Source: Janthinobacterium lividum (GTDB lineage Bacteria; Pseudomonadota; Gammaproteobacteria; Burkholderiales; Burkholderiaceae_D). Taken from it: a DNA stretch of 64,000 nucleotides. The DNA lies in assembly GCF_023509035.1 (NCBI RefSeq), contig NZ_CP075583.1:620001-684000 (forward strand), written 5' to 3'. Shown here in pieces: positions 22,249 through 31,263 of this stretch; within the stretch, counting starts at the first letter, position 1; every line of letters begins with the position of its first letter. A program made the translations under genes and the position numbers. The notes under the pieces were generated by a model. That model had not been told where the DNA came from. It ran no database searches and saw nothing but the letters and a program-made list of their open reading frames with translations.

Positions 22249-22300
22249 CCCAAAGATGCGCCCACAGCGCCCGAAGGCGCGTGGGACTTGATTCTGTTAC

Positions 22301-22996
22301 TTAAGCTGCCAGGCTAGCCTGGTCAACACGGACGCCAGCGCCCATGGTCGACGACAGCGAAACTTTGCGCAGGTACACGCCTTTGCTCGATGCTGGCTTG
22401 GCTTTGTTCAGTGCGTCGATCAGTGCGACCAGATTCGACTTCAGATCTGCGTCAGCGAACGATTTACGGCCGATGGTAGCGTGGATGATACCGGATTTGT
22501 CGGTACGGTACTGAACTTGACCGGCTTTCGCGTTTTTCACGGCGGTAGCGACGTCAGGAGTAACAGTGCCAACTTTCGGGTTAGGCATCATGCCGCGTGG
22601 GCCCAGGATCTGACCCAGGGTACCAACGATACGCATGGTATCTGGCGAAGCGATAACGATGTCGAAAGGCATGTCGCCGGCTTTGATCTGCTCAGCCAGG
22701 TCTTCCATACCAACGATGTCGGCGCCAGCTGCTTTAGCAGCTTCCGCTTTTTCGCCCGACGCGAATACTGCCACGCGTACGGTTTTGCCGGTACCAGCTG
22801 GCAGCACGACGGAGCCGCGCACCACTTGGTCGGATTTCTTAGGATCAACACCCAGTTGTACCGATACGTCGATCGATTCATTGAACTTGGCCGTTGCGCA
22901 CTCTTTGATCAGAGCGACAGCGTTGTCGAAAGCGTACACTTTGGTACGGTCGACTTTGGCTTTCAAAGCCTTGATACGTTTGGATAACTTAGCCAT
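22301..22996 (-). CDS. rplA: 50S ribosomal protein L1
   Basis: 231 aa, normal length. It begins [20 protein letters not shown] and contains the RNA-binding core and the conserved [15 protein letters not shown] segment. L1 forms the mobile L1 stalk at the E site and in many bacteria represses the L11-L1 operon. The start codon overlaps the rplK stop by one base (TAATG), giving translational coupling. A GC-rich hairpin at about 22264-22287 follows the stop but lacks a T-run. Confidence 0.98.
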   Translation of the reverse strand: MAKLSKRIKALKAKVDRTKVYAFDNAVALIKECATAKFNESIDVSVQLGVDPKKSDQVVRGSVVLPAGTGKTVRVAVFASGEKAEAAKAAGADIVGMEDLAEQIKAGDMPFDIVIASPDTMRIVGTLGQILGPRGMMPNPKVGTVTPDVATAVKNAKAGQVQYRTDKSGIIHATIGRKSFADADLKSNLVALIDALNKAKPASSKGVYLRKVSLSSTMGAGVRVDQASLAA

Positions 22997-23430
22997 TATA
23001 CAACACCTTCCACCGTGATACCAATCGAACGAGCGGAACCAGCGATGGTGCGCACAGCAGCATCCATGTCGGCAGCGGTCAGATCAGGGGTTTTCAATTT
23101 AGCGATTTCTTCAGCTTGTGCGCGGGTCAGCGTACCGACTTTGTCGGTATGTGGCTTCGGCGAACCTTTGGTGATCGCAGCAGCTTTTTTGATCAGGTAG
23201 GTTGCTGGAGGCGTCTTCATCACGAACGTGAAGGACTTGTCCGCAAACGCGGTGATCACGACTGGAATCGGCATGCCTGGCTCCAGACCTTGGGTCTGTG
23301 CATTGAAGGCTTTGCAGAATTCCATGATGTTCAGACCACGTTGACCCAGAGCTGGACCGATTGGTGGGGATGGGTTTGCTTTACCAGCTGGCACTTGCAG
23401 CTTGATAAAACCAATGATTTTCTTTGCCAT
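22996..23430 (-). CDS. rplK: 50S ribosomal protein L11
   Basis: 144 aa. The N-terminal domain carries the proline-rich signature [20 protein letters not shown], and the C-terminal rRNA-binding domain ends [14 protein letters not shown]11 lies at the GTPase-associated centre and is needed for RelA activation. It is preceded by a good ribosome site (ATAGGAG). The 115-base gap to nusG contains a GC-rich stem at 23461-23487 (GCCCCGCC / GGCGGGGC) whose role is not clear. Confidence 0.98.
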   Translation of the reverse strand: MAKKIIGFIKLQVPAGKANPSPPIGPALGQRGLNIMEFCKAFNAQTQGLEPGMPIPVVITAFADKSFTFVMKTPPATYLIKKAAAITKGSPKPHTDKVGTLTRAQAEEIAKLKTPDLTAADMDAAVRTIAGSARSIGITVEGVV

Positions 23431-23545
23431 GATGGCTCCTATCTTGGATTGAGTAGTAGCGCCCCGCCGATCCTACCCTGGCGGGGCTCCTCTGACCGGA
23501 TTTTGCTGAGACTGCCGCAACGCTCCTGGTGGCGCTTGCTAATGC

Positions 23546-24172
23546 TTAAACTTTTTCGACCTGGCCGAATTCGAGCTCTACCGGGGTAGCGCGGCCGAAA
23601 ATGGTGACCGAGACGCGTACTTTGGATTTCTCGTAGTTGACTTCTTCGACATTGCCGTTGAAATCGGTGAACGGGCCATCCTTGATGCGTACTTGCTCGC
23701 CCACCTCGTACAAGGTTTTTGGACGGGGCTTTTCAACACCCTCTTGCATCTGCTTCATGATGCCGTCGATTTCGCGCGCGGAGATCGGCGTCGGCTTGTT
23801 CGACTTGCCACCAATGAAACCGGTAACCTTGCTGGTGTTCTTGACCAAGTGCCAGCTCTCGTCCGTCATTTCCATTTCAACCAGCACATAGCCAGGATAG
23901 AAACGACGTTCGGTGACGGACTTCACACCATTCTTGACTTCAACCACTTCTTCGATCGGCACCAGGATCTGGCCGAACTGGTCTTGCATGCCCGCGCGCT
24001 CGATGCGCTCGGTCAGTGCGCGCATGACGCTTTTTTCCATGCCGGAATAAGCATGCACGACATACCAGCGCTTGCTGCTTACTGGCACGCTCAGCGCTGC
24101 ACCAGCATCCGCTACCGGAGCGTCGCCCGGAACGGACTCGTCCGCCGCTTCATCATGCACATTTTCGCTCAT
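23546..24172 (-). CDS. nusG: Transcription termination/antitermination protein NusG
   Basis: 208 aa, a little longer than the 181 aa of Escherichia coli because of an acidic, alanine-rich N-terminal extension ([20 protein letters not shown]). The NGN domain begins at [20 protein letters not shown], and the C-terminal KOW domain reads [20 protein letters not shown]. NusG binds RNA polymerase and couples it to Rho or the ribosome. The start ATG overlaps the secE stop by one base (TAATG), so a slightly upstream in-frame ATG is not needed. Confidence 0.97.
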   Translation of the reverse strand: MSENVHDEAADESVPGDAPVADAGAALSVPVSSKRWYVVHAYSGMEKSVMRALTERIERAGMQDQFGQILVPIEEVVEVKNGVKSVTERRFYPGYVLVEMEMTDESWHLVKNTSKVTGFIGGKSNKPTPISAREIDGIMKQMQEGVEKPRPKTLYEVGEQVRIKDGPFTDFNGNVEEVNYEKSKVRVSVTIFGRATPVELEFGQVEKV

Positions 24173-24555
24173 TATTTTTTCCAACCCAGAATTACGTCAT
24201 ACAACAAAAACTCGAGCAATTTATCCGTGCCCCACAGGAAAATCGCCATGACCAGCACAAAGGCAAACACGATCGCAGTAATCTGCGTGGCTTCTTTGCG
24301 GGTAGGCCAAACGACTTTCTTGGTTTCGCGCACAGCTTCTTTGGCGAAATTGAGAAATTCACGGCCGGTCGTCGAGACATACAAGAGCGCAACAGCAATA
24401 ACCAAACCAGCCACAAGCGCGCTTGCACGCACCAGAGCTGGTTGGCCTGCCAGGTAATAAAACCCGACTACTCCTGCAATCGCAGCCACTATTGCCAGCG
24501 CGACTTTTATCTTGTCACTCGACGTGCTAACGGTTTGCACGGATTGATTTGACAT
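24172..24555 (-). CDS. secE: Preprotein translocase subunit SecE
   Basis: 127 aa with three predicted membrane segments (about residues 15-35, 42-62 and 94-116), the long proteobacterial form. The conserved SecE core is [20 protein letters not shown] just before the last membrane helix. It completes the SecYEG channel. The start is MSNQSVQT at 24555; the open frame upstream runs through the tRNA-Trp gene and is not coding. It lies 32 bases downstream of tRNA-Trp and is coupled to nusG. Confidence 0.97.
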   Translation of the reverse strand: MSNQSVQTVSTSSDKIKVALAIVAAIAGVVGFYYLAGQPALVRASALVAGLVIAVALLYVSTTGREFLNFAKEAVRETKKVVWPTRKEATQITAIVFAFVLVMAIFLWGTDKLLEFLLYDVILGWKK

Positions 24556-24587
24556 TTTTCTACTTTCGGTGCCCTGCACCTTGACGG

Positions 24588-24663
24588 TGGCAGGGACGGA
24601 GGGCATCGAACCCCCAACCTTCGGTTTTGGAGACCGACGCTCTGCCAATTGAGCTACGTCCCT
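24588..24663 (-). tRNA. tRNA-Trp (CCA)
   Basis: 76 nt including an encoded CCA end. The acceptor arm AGGGACG pairs with CGTCCCT, the D-arm is GCTCAATTGGCAGAGC, the anticodon loop contains CCA, and the T-loop is GGTTCGATG. It sits between tuf and secE, the classical order. Confidence 0.97.
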
Positions 24664-24729
24664 ACGTAAAACTTTCGAGGAGTGCTATTCTACCACCCAG
24701 GACGCCCCGGGTGGAAGCATAACATTTCC

Positions 24730-25920
24730 TTATGCGAGGATTTTTGCAACCACGCCGGCGCCGACGGTACGGCCGCCTTCGCGGATAGCGAAGCGCAGAC
24801 CTTCTTCCATCGCGATCGGGTTGATCAGCTTGACGGTGATCGACACGTTATCGCCTGGCATAACCATTTCTTTGTCTGCTGGCAACTCTATCGAACCGGT
24901 TACGTCCGTCGTACGGAAGTAGAACTGTGGACGATAGTTGTTGAAGAATGGCGTATGACGGCCGCCTTCATCTTTCGACAGAACATAGATCTCGCCGGTG
25001 AAGTGAGCATGCGGCTTGATCGAGCCTGGCTTCGCCAGAACTTGACCACGTTGCACGTCTTCACGCTTGGTGCCGCGCAGCAGCAGACCAACGTTGTCGC
25101 CTGCTTGACCTTGGTCCAGCAGTTTGCGGAACATTTCCACGCCGGTGCAAGTCGTTTTGACGGTATCGGTGATACCAACGATTTCGATCTCTTCGCCGAC
25201 TTTAACAATGCCGCGCTCGATACGACCGGTCACAACGGTACCGCGACCCGAGATCGAGAACACGTCTTCTACTGGCATCAGGAATGCACCGTCAACAGCG
25301 CGCTCTGGCGTTGGGATGTAAGCATCCAGCGCATCGGCCAGACGCAGCACTGCGTCAACGCCCATTTCGCCTTCTTTGCCTTCCAGCGCCATACGTGCCG
25401 AACCTTTGATGATTGGCAGGTCGTCGCCTGGGAATTCGTACTTCGACAACAGCTCGCGCACTTCCATTTCAACCAGTTCCAGCAGCTCTGCGTCGTCGAC
25501 CAGGTCGCACTTGTTCAGGAACACGATGATGTATGGAACGCCAACTTGGCGGGCCAGCAGGATGTGTTCGCGGGTCTGTGGCATTGGGCCGTCAGCTGCG
25601 GAGCACACCAGGATCGCGCCGTCCATCTGGGCAGCACCGGTAATCATGTTTTTGATGTAATCGGCGTGGCCTGGGCAGTCAACGTGCGCGTAGTGACGCG
25701 TTTCCGTTTCGTACTCGACGTGGGCGGTGTTAATCGTAATACCGCGCGCTTTTTCTTCTGGTGCTGCATCGATCTGGTCGTATGCTTTAGCTTCGCCGCC
25801 GAATTTCTTCGACAGAACCGTTGCGATTGCAGCGGTCAGCGTGGTTTTACCGTGGTCGACGTGGCCGATGGTGCCGACGTTGACGTGCGGCTTGGTCCGT
25901 TCGAATTTACCTTTTGCCAT
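24730..25920 (-). CDS. tuf: Elongation factor Tu
   Basis: 396 aa, full length. The G domain carries the P-loop [12 protein letters not shown], switch [13 protein letters not shown] and the guanine specificity motif NKCD. Domains 2 and 3 follow and the protein ends [12 protein letters not shown]. It delivers aminoacyl-tRNA to the ribosome. It lies between the tRNA-Tyr/Gly/Thr cluster and tRNA-Trp, like tufB of Escherichia coli; a second tuf copy near fusA would be usual, but outside this window. Confidence 0.99.
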   Translation of the reverse strand: MAKGKFERTKPHVNVGTIGHVDHGKTTLTAAIATVLSKKFGGEAKAYDQIDAAPEEKARGITINTAHVEYETETRHYAHVDCPGHADYIKNMITGAAQMDGAILVCSAADGPMPQTREHILLARQVGVPYIIVFLNKCDLVDDAELLELVEMEVRELLSKYEFPGDDLPIIKGSARMALEGKEGEMGVDAVLRLADALDAYIPTPERAVDGAFLMPVEDVFSISGRGTVVTGRIERGIVKVGEEIEIVGITDTVKTTCTGVEMFRKLLDQGQAGDNVGLLLRGTKREDVQRGQVLAKPGSIKPHAHFTGEIYVLSKDEGGRHTPFFNNYRPQFYFRTTDVTGSIELPADKEMVMPGDNVSITVKLINPIAMEEGLRFAIREGGRTVGAGVVAKILA

Positions 25921-26008
25921 TTTGAACTCCTAATGATTTGATTAGATTGCTCAGGCACACGCCCGACGGTCTGGTTTGAATTGCTTCTGTGCTGCCTGCT
26001 GCGAATTC

Positions 26009-26084
<76 letters not shown>

Positions 26085-26126
26085 GTAATTTGTTGCATGC
26101 GATGCATCAAGCATCTGAACGGAAAC

Positions 26127-26200
26127 TGGAGCGGGTGAAGGGAATCGAACCCTCGTCGTAAGCTTGGAAGGCTTCTGCTCTACCATTGAGCTACACCCGC
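26127..26200 (-). tRNA. tRNA-Gly (TCC)
   Basis: 74 nt with encoded CCA. The acceptor arm GCGGGTG pairs with CACCCGC, the anticodon loop contains TCC and the T-arm is GAGGGTTCGATTCCCTT. It is second in the cluster. Confidence 0.97.
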
Positions 26201-26262
26201 GAGGTATCGTTCACTTTATCTTCACTTACTTTTGCTACTACCCAGTTTTCCTTGCAAAAACT

Positions 26263-26347
<85 letters not shown>

Positions 26348-26360
26348 GCGGGAACCGCAG

Positions 26361-26389
26361 AGTATGAAGCATCTACTCACAACTGTCAA
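26361..26389 (-). promoter_or_regulatory. Promoter P1 of the tRNA-tuf-secE-nusG cluster
   Basis: On the minus strand TTGACA, a 17-nt spacer, then CATACT, followed by a GC-rich discriminator (CTGCGG) about 13 bases before the tRNA-Tyr 5' end. A consensus -35, ideal spacing and a GC discriminator are typical of stringently controlled stable-RNA promoters. Confidence 0.75.
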
Positions 26390-26455
26390 CCTTATTTGCT
26401 GATGCCTGACTGCTGCATTTGCGTATAAAGAAGAAGTTGGCTGCTTCGGGGCGTG

Positions 26456-26485
26456 ATTATAAGCTCCCGATTTGAGAATGTGCAA
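26456..26485 (-). promoter_or_regulatory. Upstream promoter P2 with adjacent AT-rich palindrome
   Basis: On the minus strand TTGCAC, 18 nt, then a consensus TATAAT, about 95 bases upstream of P1. Ten to twenty bases above its -35 lies the perfect palindrome AAAAAGTCGACTTTTT (26497-26512), whose A/T tracts could act as an UP element. The palindrome could alternatively be part of the transcript end of the upstream REC-TPR gene. Confidence 0.5.
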
Positions 26486-26580
26486 GGGTTGGCGCGAAAA
26501 AGTCGACTTTTTTTCGCATTTTTTTATGCACCCTGCCTGCAAGCCGCATTTTCCCGTCATTCGCCCCGCATTTTTCCCTT

Positions 26581-28227
26581 TTACCGGGCGTCAGGCGGAT
26601 GCATCCAGGAGTTGCCCAGGGGCTTATATTTACGCAATAACTGCTGATGCAGGCCCGACAGCACAGGCAATTTGGGGTTGCGCGGGTCCAGGCGGCGCAC
26701 GCCGGCAATAAAAGTCAGCGCCTGCTGCCCCATGCGCTCATCCCAGCCTTCGTGTTCCAGGCATTTCAGTACGGCCACGGCCGCATTGAAGACCACTTGC
26801 GGATTGTCGGGCAGGCGCGTGACGGCTTCCCCCATCAGATCCACGGCGCCGCGGAAATCACCTTCTCCCGCCTTGGCCGCACCAGCCGCCACCATGTCGG
26901 CCACTTCCTGGCGGCTTTGCCGCGCCAGCGCCTTGGCCAGCTCTTCGCGCCCTGCCAGTTCGAACACGGCCATGGCGCGCGTCATGGCCGCACTGTCGGG
27001 CGCATTGCGCATGACTTCACGCATCACCTCGGCCGCGCCATCCTCGCGCCCATGCGCCAGGCAGTGGCGCGCCAGTTCGGTTTTCAGCATGTTCGAGCCG
27101 CCCACGCTGTGGCGGTTGGCGGCCAGGGCCGCGTCCAGCGATTGCTGCAGGCGCTCCTCGTTGCCCGTATGCGCATGCAGCATGGCGCTGCACAGGGCAC
27201 TGCACAGTTCCGCGTTCTTTTGCCCACCCATCGACTTGTCGAGATCGCGGATCACGGCGCCCACCTGCAGCGGATCGCCCTTGCGCACCAGGGTCTGCAC
27301 CAGGCGCACATGGTCTTCCGGATCGCGGAATTCCGAATACTTGGCCTTGCTGACGACCAACTTGAGGGATTTTTCCGCCATCTCGATATCGTCTGCGGCC
27401 AGGGCCGCCTCGCCCAGGCGGCGCAAGCGACGCACGGCGTGCGGTGACAGGGCCACCGCTTCGCTCAGGGCCGCCTGCGCCAGTTCAGGCTTGCCTTGCG
27501 CCAAGTGCGTGCGCGCCAGCCAGTCATACGCGTCGAGAAAGCGCTTGTTGTTTTCCAGCAGCCCTTCCAGGGTGCCCTGCGCCGCTTCGTACTCGCCCAG
27601 CAGAAATTGTGTCTTGGCCTGCCCCAGGCGCGCCCAGCCGATGGACTTGGCTTCGTACAGGGCGGCGTAGATCGGCTCGGCGTCGGCCGCCTCGCCCAGC
27701 AGCAGGTGCAGTTCCGCGCGCAGGCGCAGAAAATCGGTGGCGTAGCGGGGATACAGGCTGGCGCCCTCGGCGCAGGCGGCAATCGCCGCGCGCTCATTGC
27801 CCACGTCGATCAACTCATACACGGGCACGAAGGCATTGCGCTTGTCCAGCGCGCGGCCGATGCGCTCGAGCATGTTGTCAGCAGTAAACGGTTTGAGGAT
27901 GTAATCGGTGGGCAACAGTTCGACAGCGCTGACCACCTTGGCGAAGCTGCCTTCGCCCGTCACCATGAAAAACATGGTCGACGCGTGCATCAATTTGTGG
28001 TGACGCAAGTCTTCCAGCATCTGCTGGCCATCCTGCCCGCCATCGAGATCGTATTCGCACAGGATCAAATCATACGATTTGCTGCCCAGCATGCGGATCG
28101 CCTGGCCCGAGCTGGCCGCGTCATCGATCTTCGCCAGGCCGCACAGGTTGAGCATATTGTGCAGGCTGGCGCGCATGCCCGGATGCGGCTCGATGATCAG
28201 CGCGCTAAGGCCCTTGAGTTCTTTCAT
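26581..28227 (-). CDS. Response regulator with C-terminal TPR repeats
   Basis: 548 aa from ATG 28227. Residues 7-125 are a receiver domain (ALIIEPHPGMRASL, then DLILCEYDLDGGQDGQQ). The usual phospho-acceptor aspartate position appears to be Glu58, with Asp60 two residues on, so the domain may mimic phosphorylation or behave abnormally. The conserved Thr/Lys pair (MVTGEG, ILKPFT) is kept. Residues 150-530 are tetratricopeptide repeats (for example LGEYEAAQGTLEGLLENNKR). There is no DNA-binding domain, so it probably works through protein contacts. It lies downstream of the REC-DUF3369-HD-GYP gene on the same strand. A GTG start 33 bases upstream is possible. Confidence 0.85.
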   Translation of the reverse strand: MKELKGLSALIIEPHPGMRASLHNMLNLCGLAKIDDAASSGQAIRMLGSKSYDLILCEYDLDGGQDGQQMLEDLRHHKLMHASTMFFMVTGEGSFAKVVSAVELLPTDYILKPFTADNMLERIGRALDKRNAFVPVYELIDVGNERAAIAACAEGASLYPRYATDFLRLRAELHLLLGEAADAEPIYAALYEAKSIGWARLGQAKTQFLLGEYEAAQGTLEGLLENNKRFLDAYDWLARTHLAQGKPELAQAALSEAVALSPHAVRRLRRLGEAALAADDIEMAEKSLKLVVSKAKYSEFRDPEDHVRLVQTLVRKGDPLQVGAVIRDLDKSMGGQKNAELCSALCSAMLHAHTGNEERLQQSLDAALAANRHSVGGSNMLKTELARHCLAHGREDGAAEVMREVMRNAPDSAAMTRAMAVFELAGREELAKALARQSRQEVADMVAAGAAKAGEGDFRGAVDLMGEAVTRLPDNPQVVFNAAVAVLKCLEHEGWDERMGQQALTFIAGVRRLDPRNPKLPVLSGLHQQLLRKYKPLGNSWMHPPDAR

Positions 28228-28360
28228 GTCGTGATGTCCGAAAACTCCGCGGCGCGCCACACTGGTGCGTGGCGCCAGCCAGCATGAGGCTGCCGAGTAT
28301 ATGACGGCGCCGCGCGCAAGGGAATGGCGGCGCGCCGAAAAATGCCAACGCAGTTGCTAC

Positions 28361-29956
28361 TCAAGCGACGGCGTGCTCCGGATGCCACAGTTGCGGCTCG
28401 TGGTCGATCAGGTCCAGCAGCGTCGTCACCACTTCCGGATCGAACTGGCTGCCGCTGCGCTGTTCGATGTATTCGCGCACTTGCGGATACGGCCACGGCT
28501 CCTTGTAGGGCCGCTCGTGCAGCAAGGCATCGAAGACGTCGACCACGGCGACGATGCGCGCGGCCACGGGAATGTCGTGCCCCTTGAGGCCATTCGGATA
28601 GCCGGCGCCATCGAAATGCTCGTGGTGGCCGCCGGCGATCTGCGCGCCATATGTCAGGTAGCTGACGCCGTCGACCATGTTGGCGGCCCGCTCGAGGATG
28701 GTGCGCCCGACGCTGGCATGCAGCTGCATCTGAGCCCGTTCCTCGTCCGTATGCTTGCCCGGCTTGAGCAGCACGGCGTCTGGCGTGGCCACCTTGCCCA
28801 CGTCGTGCAGGATACTGGCCAGGCCGATCATGTCGAGCAATTGCGGCGTCAGCTCGTCCGGGTACACGCCGCGCTCCTGCATGCGCCGGGCGATGGCGTC
28901 GGACAATTGCTGCACCCGCCGCACATGGCCGCCCGTGTCGCTGTCGCGGAATTCGGCCAGGTCGGCCAGCGCCACCACGGTCGCTTCCTGCGCCTTGCGC
29001 AGCTGGCCGAACATGTACAGGTTGTCGAAGGCGGCGGCGATGCGCTGGCAAAACACTTCCAGCAAGTCGCGCTGGATCTGCGCCAGCGGCCACGGTGGCG
29101 TGACGGAGATGGCCAGCTCGCGGTTGCCTTCCGTATGGATGAACAGCACATTGGCCGGATGCTCGAACTGGCTGCGCTTTTCCGCAAACGCCTTGGCGAT
29201 GGTGGGGGTGAGCGCATGGTCGACCGGCAGGGCTTCCGACTCGGCCAGCATGGCATAGGTGCCCGTGGCGGCGACCACCTCGGGCCGCCCGGCGCCGCCC
29301 TGCATCAGGCACAGCACGCCGTCGGCGCCCACGTCGAGGATGGCGCTGACCTGGTTGAGCACGCCGGAAGCGAATTCGCGCAAGGAATGGATCTGGTACA
29401 GATTGGTGGCGCCGGCGAGGATCTTGCCCAGGCCGATGCGGCTGCGCTCGAGCATCATCAGGCTTTCGTAGGCGCGCAGGGCCGAGATGACGGTGGTAAA
29501 CAGCTTTTGCGTCGTCAGTTCCGTCTTGGCCTTGTAATCGTTGATGTCGTATTCGATGATGACGCGCTGCTCGGGCGCCTGGCCCGGCTGGCCAGTGCGC
29601 AGCACGACGCGCACGATGGAATTGTTCAGGTCGGCGCGGATGCGCTTGGCCAGGATCAGGCCGGCGTCATCCGTTTCCATCACCACGTCGAGCAGCACCA
29701 GCGCGATATCGGGCGTGTCGCGCAGGATGTCATACGCTTCACGGCCGCTGTAGGCGGAGAACAGTTCCAGTTCACGCCCCTTGAAACTGACATTGCGCAG
29801 CGCCAGCCGCGTGACCGCATGCACATCCACATCATCGTCGACGATCAAGACACGCCACAGGCGCTGGTCGGGCGCGGCCAGCCCGGCAGGACTGGCCACC
29901 GGCTCATCCTCGTCGAGCAGCCAGTTATCATCTGCATCGGCTTTGAGGTCGGTCAT
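28361..29956 (-). CDS. REC-DUF3369-HD-GYP response regulator (putative cyclic-di-GMP phosphodiesterase)
   Basis: 531 aa. Residues 35-165 are a receiver domain with an intact acceptor region (VLIVDDD, LVLLDVVMET). Residues about 175-320 are DUF3369, a GAF-like sensory domain. Residues 335-520 are an HD-GYP domain with HDVGK and HHEHFDGAGYPNGLKG, so all metal-site residues and the GYP signature are present. The expected activity is hydrolysis of cyclic di-GMP, controlled by phosphorylation. The start has GGAG 5 nt upstream. It is probably co-transcribed with the REC-TPR gene 133 bases downstream; no histidine kinase is adjacent. Confidence 0.92.
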   Translation of the reverse strand: MTDLKADADDNWLLDEDEPVASPAGLAAPDQRLWRVLIVDDDVDVHAVTRLALRNVSFKGRELELFSAYSGREAYDILRDTPDIALVLLDVVMETDDAGLILAKRIRADLNNSIVRVVLRTGQPGQAPEQRVIIEYDINDYKAKTELTTQKLFTTVISALRAYESLMMLERSRIGLGKILAGATNLYQIHSLREFASGVLNQVSAILDVGADGVLCLMQGGAGRPEVVAATGTYAMLAESEALPVDHALTPTIAKAFAEKRSQFEHPANVLFIHTEGNRELAISVTPPWPLAQIQRDLLEVFCQRIAAAFDNLYMFGQLRKAQEATVVALADLAEFRDSDTGGHVRRVQQLSDAIARRMQERGVYPDELTPQLLDMIGLASILHDVGKVATPDAVLLKPGKHTDEERAQMQLHASVGRTILERAANMVDGVSYLTYGAQIAGGHHEHFDGAGYPNGLKGHDIPVAARIVAVVDVFDALLHERPYKEPWPYPQVREYIEQRSGSQFDPEVVTTLLDLIDHEPQLWHPEHAVA

Positions 29957-30019
29957 GAATACTCCTAATGGATAAGTTCGATGTGGACGCTGCGTTGAGG
30001 CATATCAAGCATAATCAGA

Positions 30020-31114
30020 TTAGGTGCTGCTTACAACAGGATTCTGCGTACCACCGTCGCCAGCGACCGGCGCCGGCGCTGGTGCCGATGCACCGCCGCG
30101 CGTGGTGCCGCCACACTTGTCCTGGCCCGGCCCGACGGCCTGGTAGCGCACTTCATACTTGCCTGCGCTGAGCTGTTCCACCAGCAGCTTGTCGTTAGCG
30201 AGGATGTACAGGTAGCGCACGTTCGAGCGCCGCTCCGTGTCATACAGTTTGACGAACACGGGCGCGGCATTGCTGCTGTTGTCGATGCTGACGGCCAGCT
30301 CGTCGCCCTTGTTACTGATCGGGAATCCATCGACATAGCCGGAATGGTCCGGCCAGGGTTCGCCATTCGGCGCCACCAGCGATGCGGACTCGGCCTTGTC
30401 TGCCCCATCGCAGGCGGGCTGGATGGCTTTCAGGCTCAACTGGGTCACGGCCAGCACGCGGATCTCGGGCGTCTTCGCTTGCGGGAGTTCGGGCGCATAC
30501 GGCTTGCCCACCGCCCAGCTATCGACTGCCACGGCCTCGCCTTTCGATGGCGCCGGCGCGGCACTGGCCGCTGACGTGGCCGTTTCTGCATGGAGTTTGG
30601 CGCCATCGCGGGCCAGCCCGCTCCAGGCCGACGCCAGCGCGGCAGGCATGGGTTGGGAGGTATCGAGCATCAGCAAGGCGCCCAGCCAGCCCAGCAGCAG
30701 GCAGACAAGCAAACTCAGCCACCAGCGCCAGTTGCGCCAGACGGGCTGCAGGCCGCGCCGCGGCTTGCCCTTCGGCGGCGGCACATCCTGCGCCCAGGTG
30801 TGTTCATGCGGCTGGGCATGGCCTTTCGCGCGGCCATCGCGGGTCTTGCCTTCTTCGTGGTGGGTGCTTTCCAGCCATTCGATTTCCCACTCCTCGGCAG
30901 CGATCCACTCGTCGTGCTCCTTGCGGCGTTGTGGATCGGACAAGGTGCCATAGGCGCTGTTGAGGATCGCCATGATGCGGGCGGCTTTTTCGTCGCCGGG
31001 ATTCTTGTCCGGGTGGTATTTCTGGCTGAGGGCTTTGTACGCGGCACGTATGACTTCCTGCGGCGCCAGGCGCGCCACTTTCAGGTTGTCATAGTGTGTA
31101 TGTATCTTTCCCAT
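30020..31114 (-). CDS. Membrane-anchored J-domain protein
   Basis: 364 aa. An N-terminal J domain (residues 6-70) has the HPD motif at 34-36 (KYHPDKNPGD). Then come a basic/His-rich linker, one membrane helix (about residues 129-150, WWLSLLVCLLLGWLGALLML) and a periplasmic C-terminal domain of about 210 residues. The last part (FVKLYDTERRSNVRYLYILA, then KYEVRYQAVGPGQDKCGG) looks like a small beta-rich domain that I cannot name. The J domain should stimulate a cytoplasmic DnaK while the tail reads the periplasm; this is inference. It lacks the G/F and zinc regions of DnaJ. Confidence 0.8.
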   Translation of the reverse strand: MGKIHTHYDNLKVARLAPQEVIRAAYKALSQKYHPDKNPGDEKAARIMAILNSAYGTLSDPQRRKEHDEWIAAEEWEIEWLESTHHEEGKTRDGRAKGHAQPHEHTWAQDVPPPKGKPRRGLQPVWRNWRWWLSLLVCLLLGWLGALLMLDTSQPMPAALASAWSGLARDGAKLHAETATSAASAAPAPSKGEAVAVDSWAVGKPYAPELPQAKTPEIRVLAVTQLSLKAIQPACDGADKAESASLVAPNGEPWPDHSGYVDGFPISNKGDELAVSIDNSSNAAPVFVKLYDTERRSNVRYLYILANDKLLVEQLSAGKYEVRYQAVGPGQDKCGGTTRGGASAPAPAPVAGDGGTQNPVVSST

Positions 31115-31263
31115 CGTTCTATCTTGAAATCGGTGCGCGGCGACGGGTTCTTGCAGGATGGAACCGTGCTGTGTCGGTCATCATATACGATATGACAAGA
31201 TAATAACCACCGGCGGACAGGAAATTGCAGGGCGACACCGCCCTGCCTTGATATTGCAGGCGC

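Noticed and set aside
22264..22287. Terminator after rplA
   Set aside because: A GC-rich hairpin without a T-run, at the head of a structured leader and within a co-transcribed operon.
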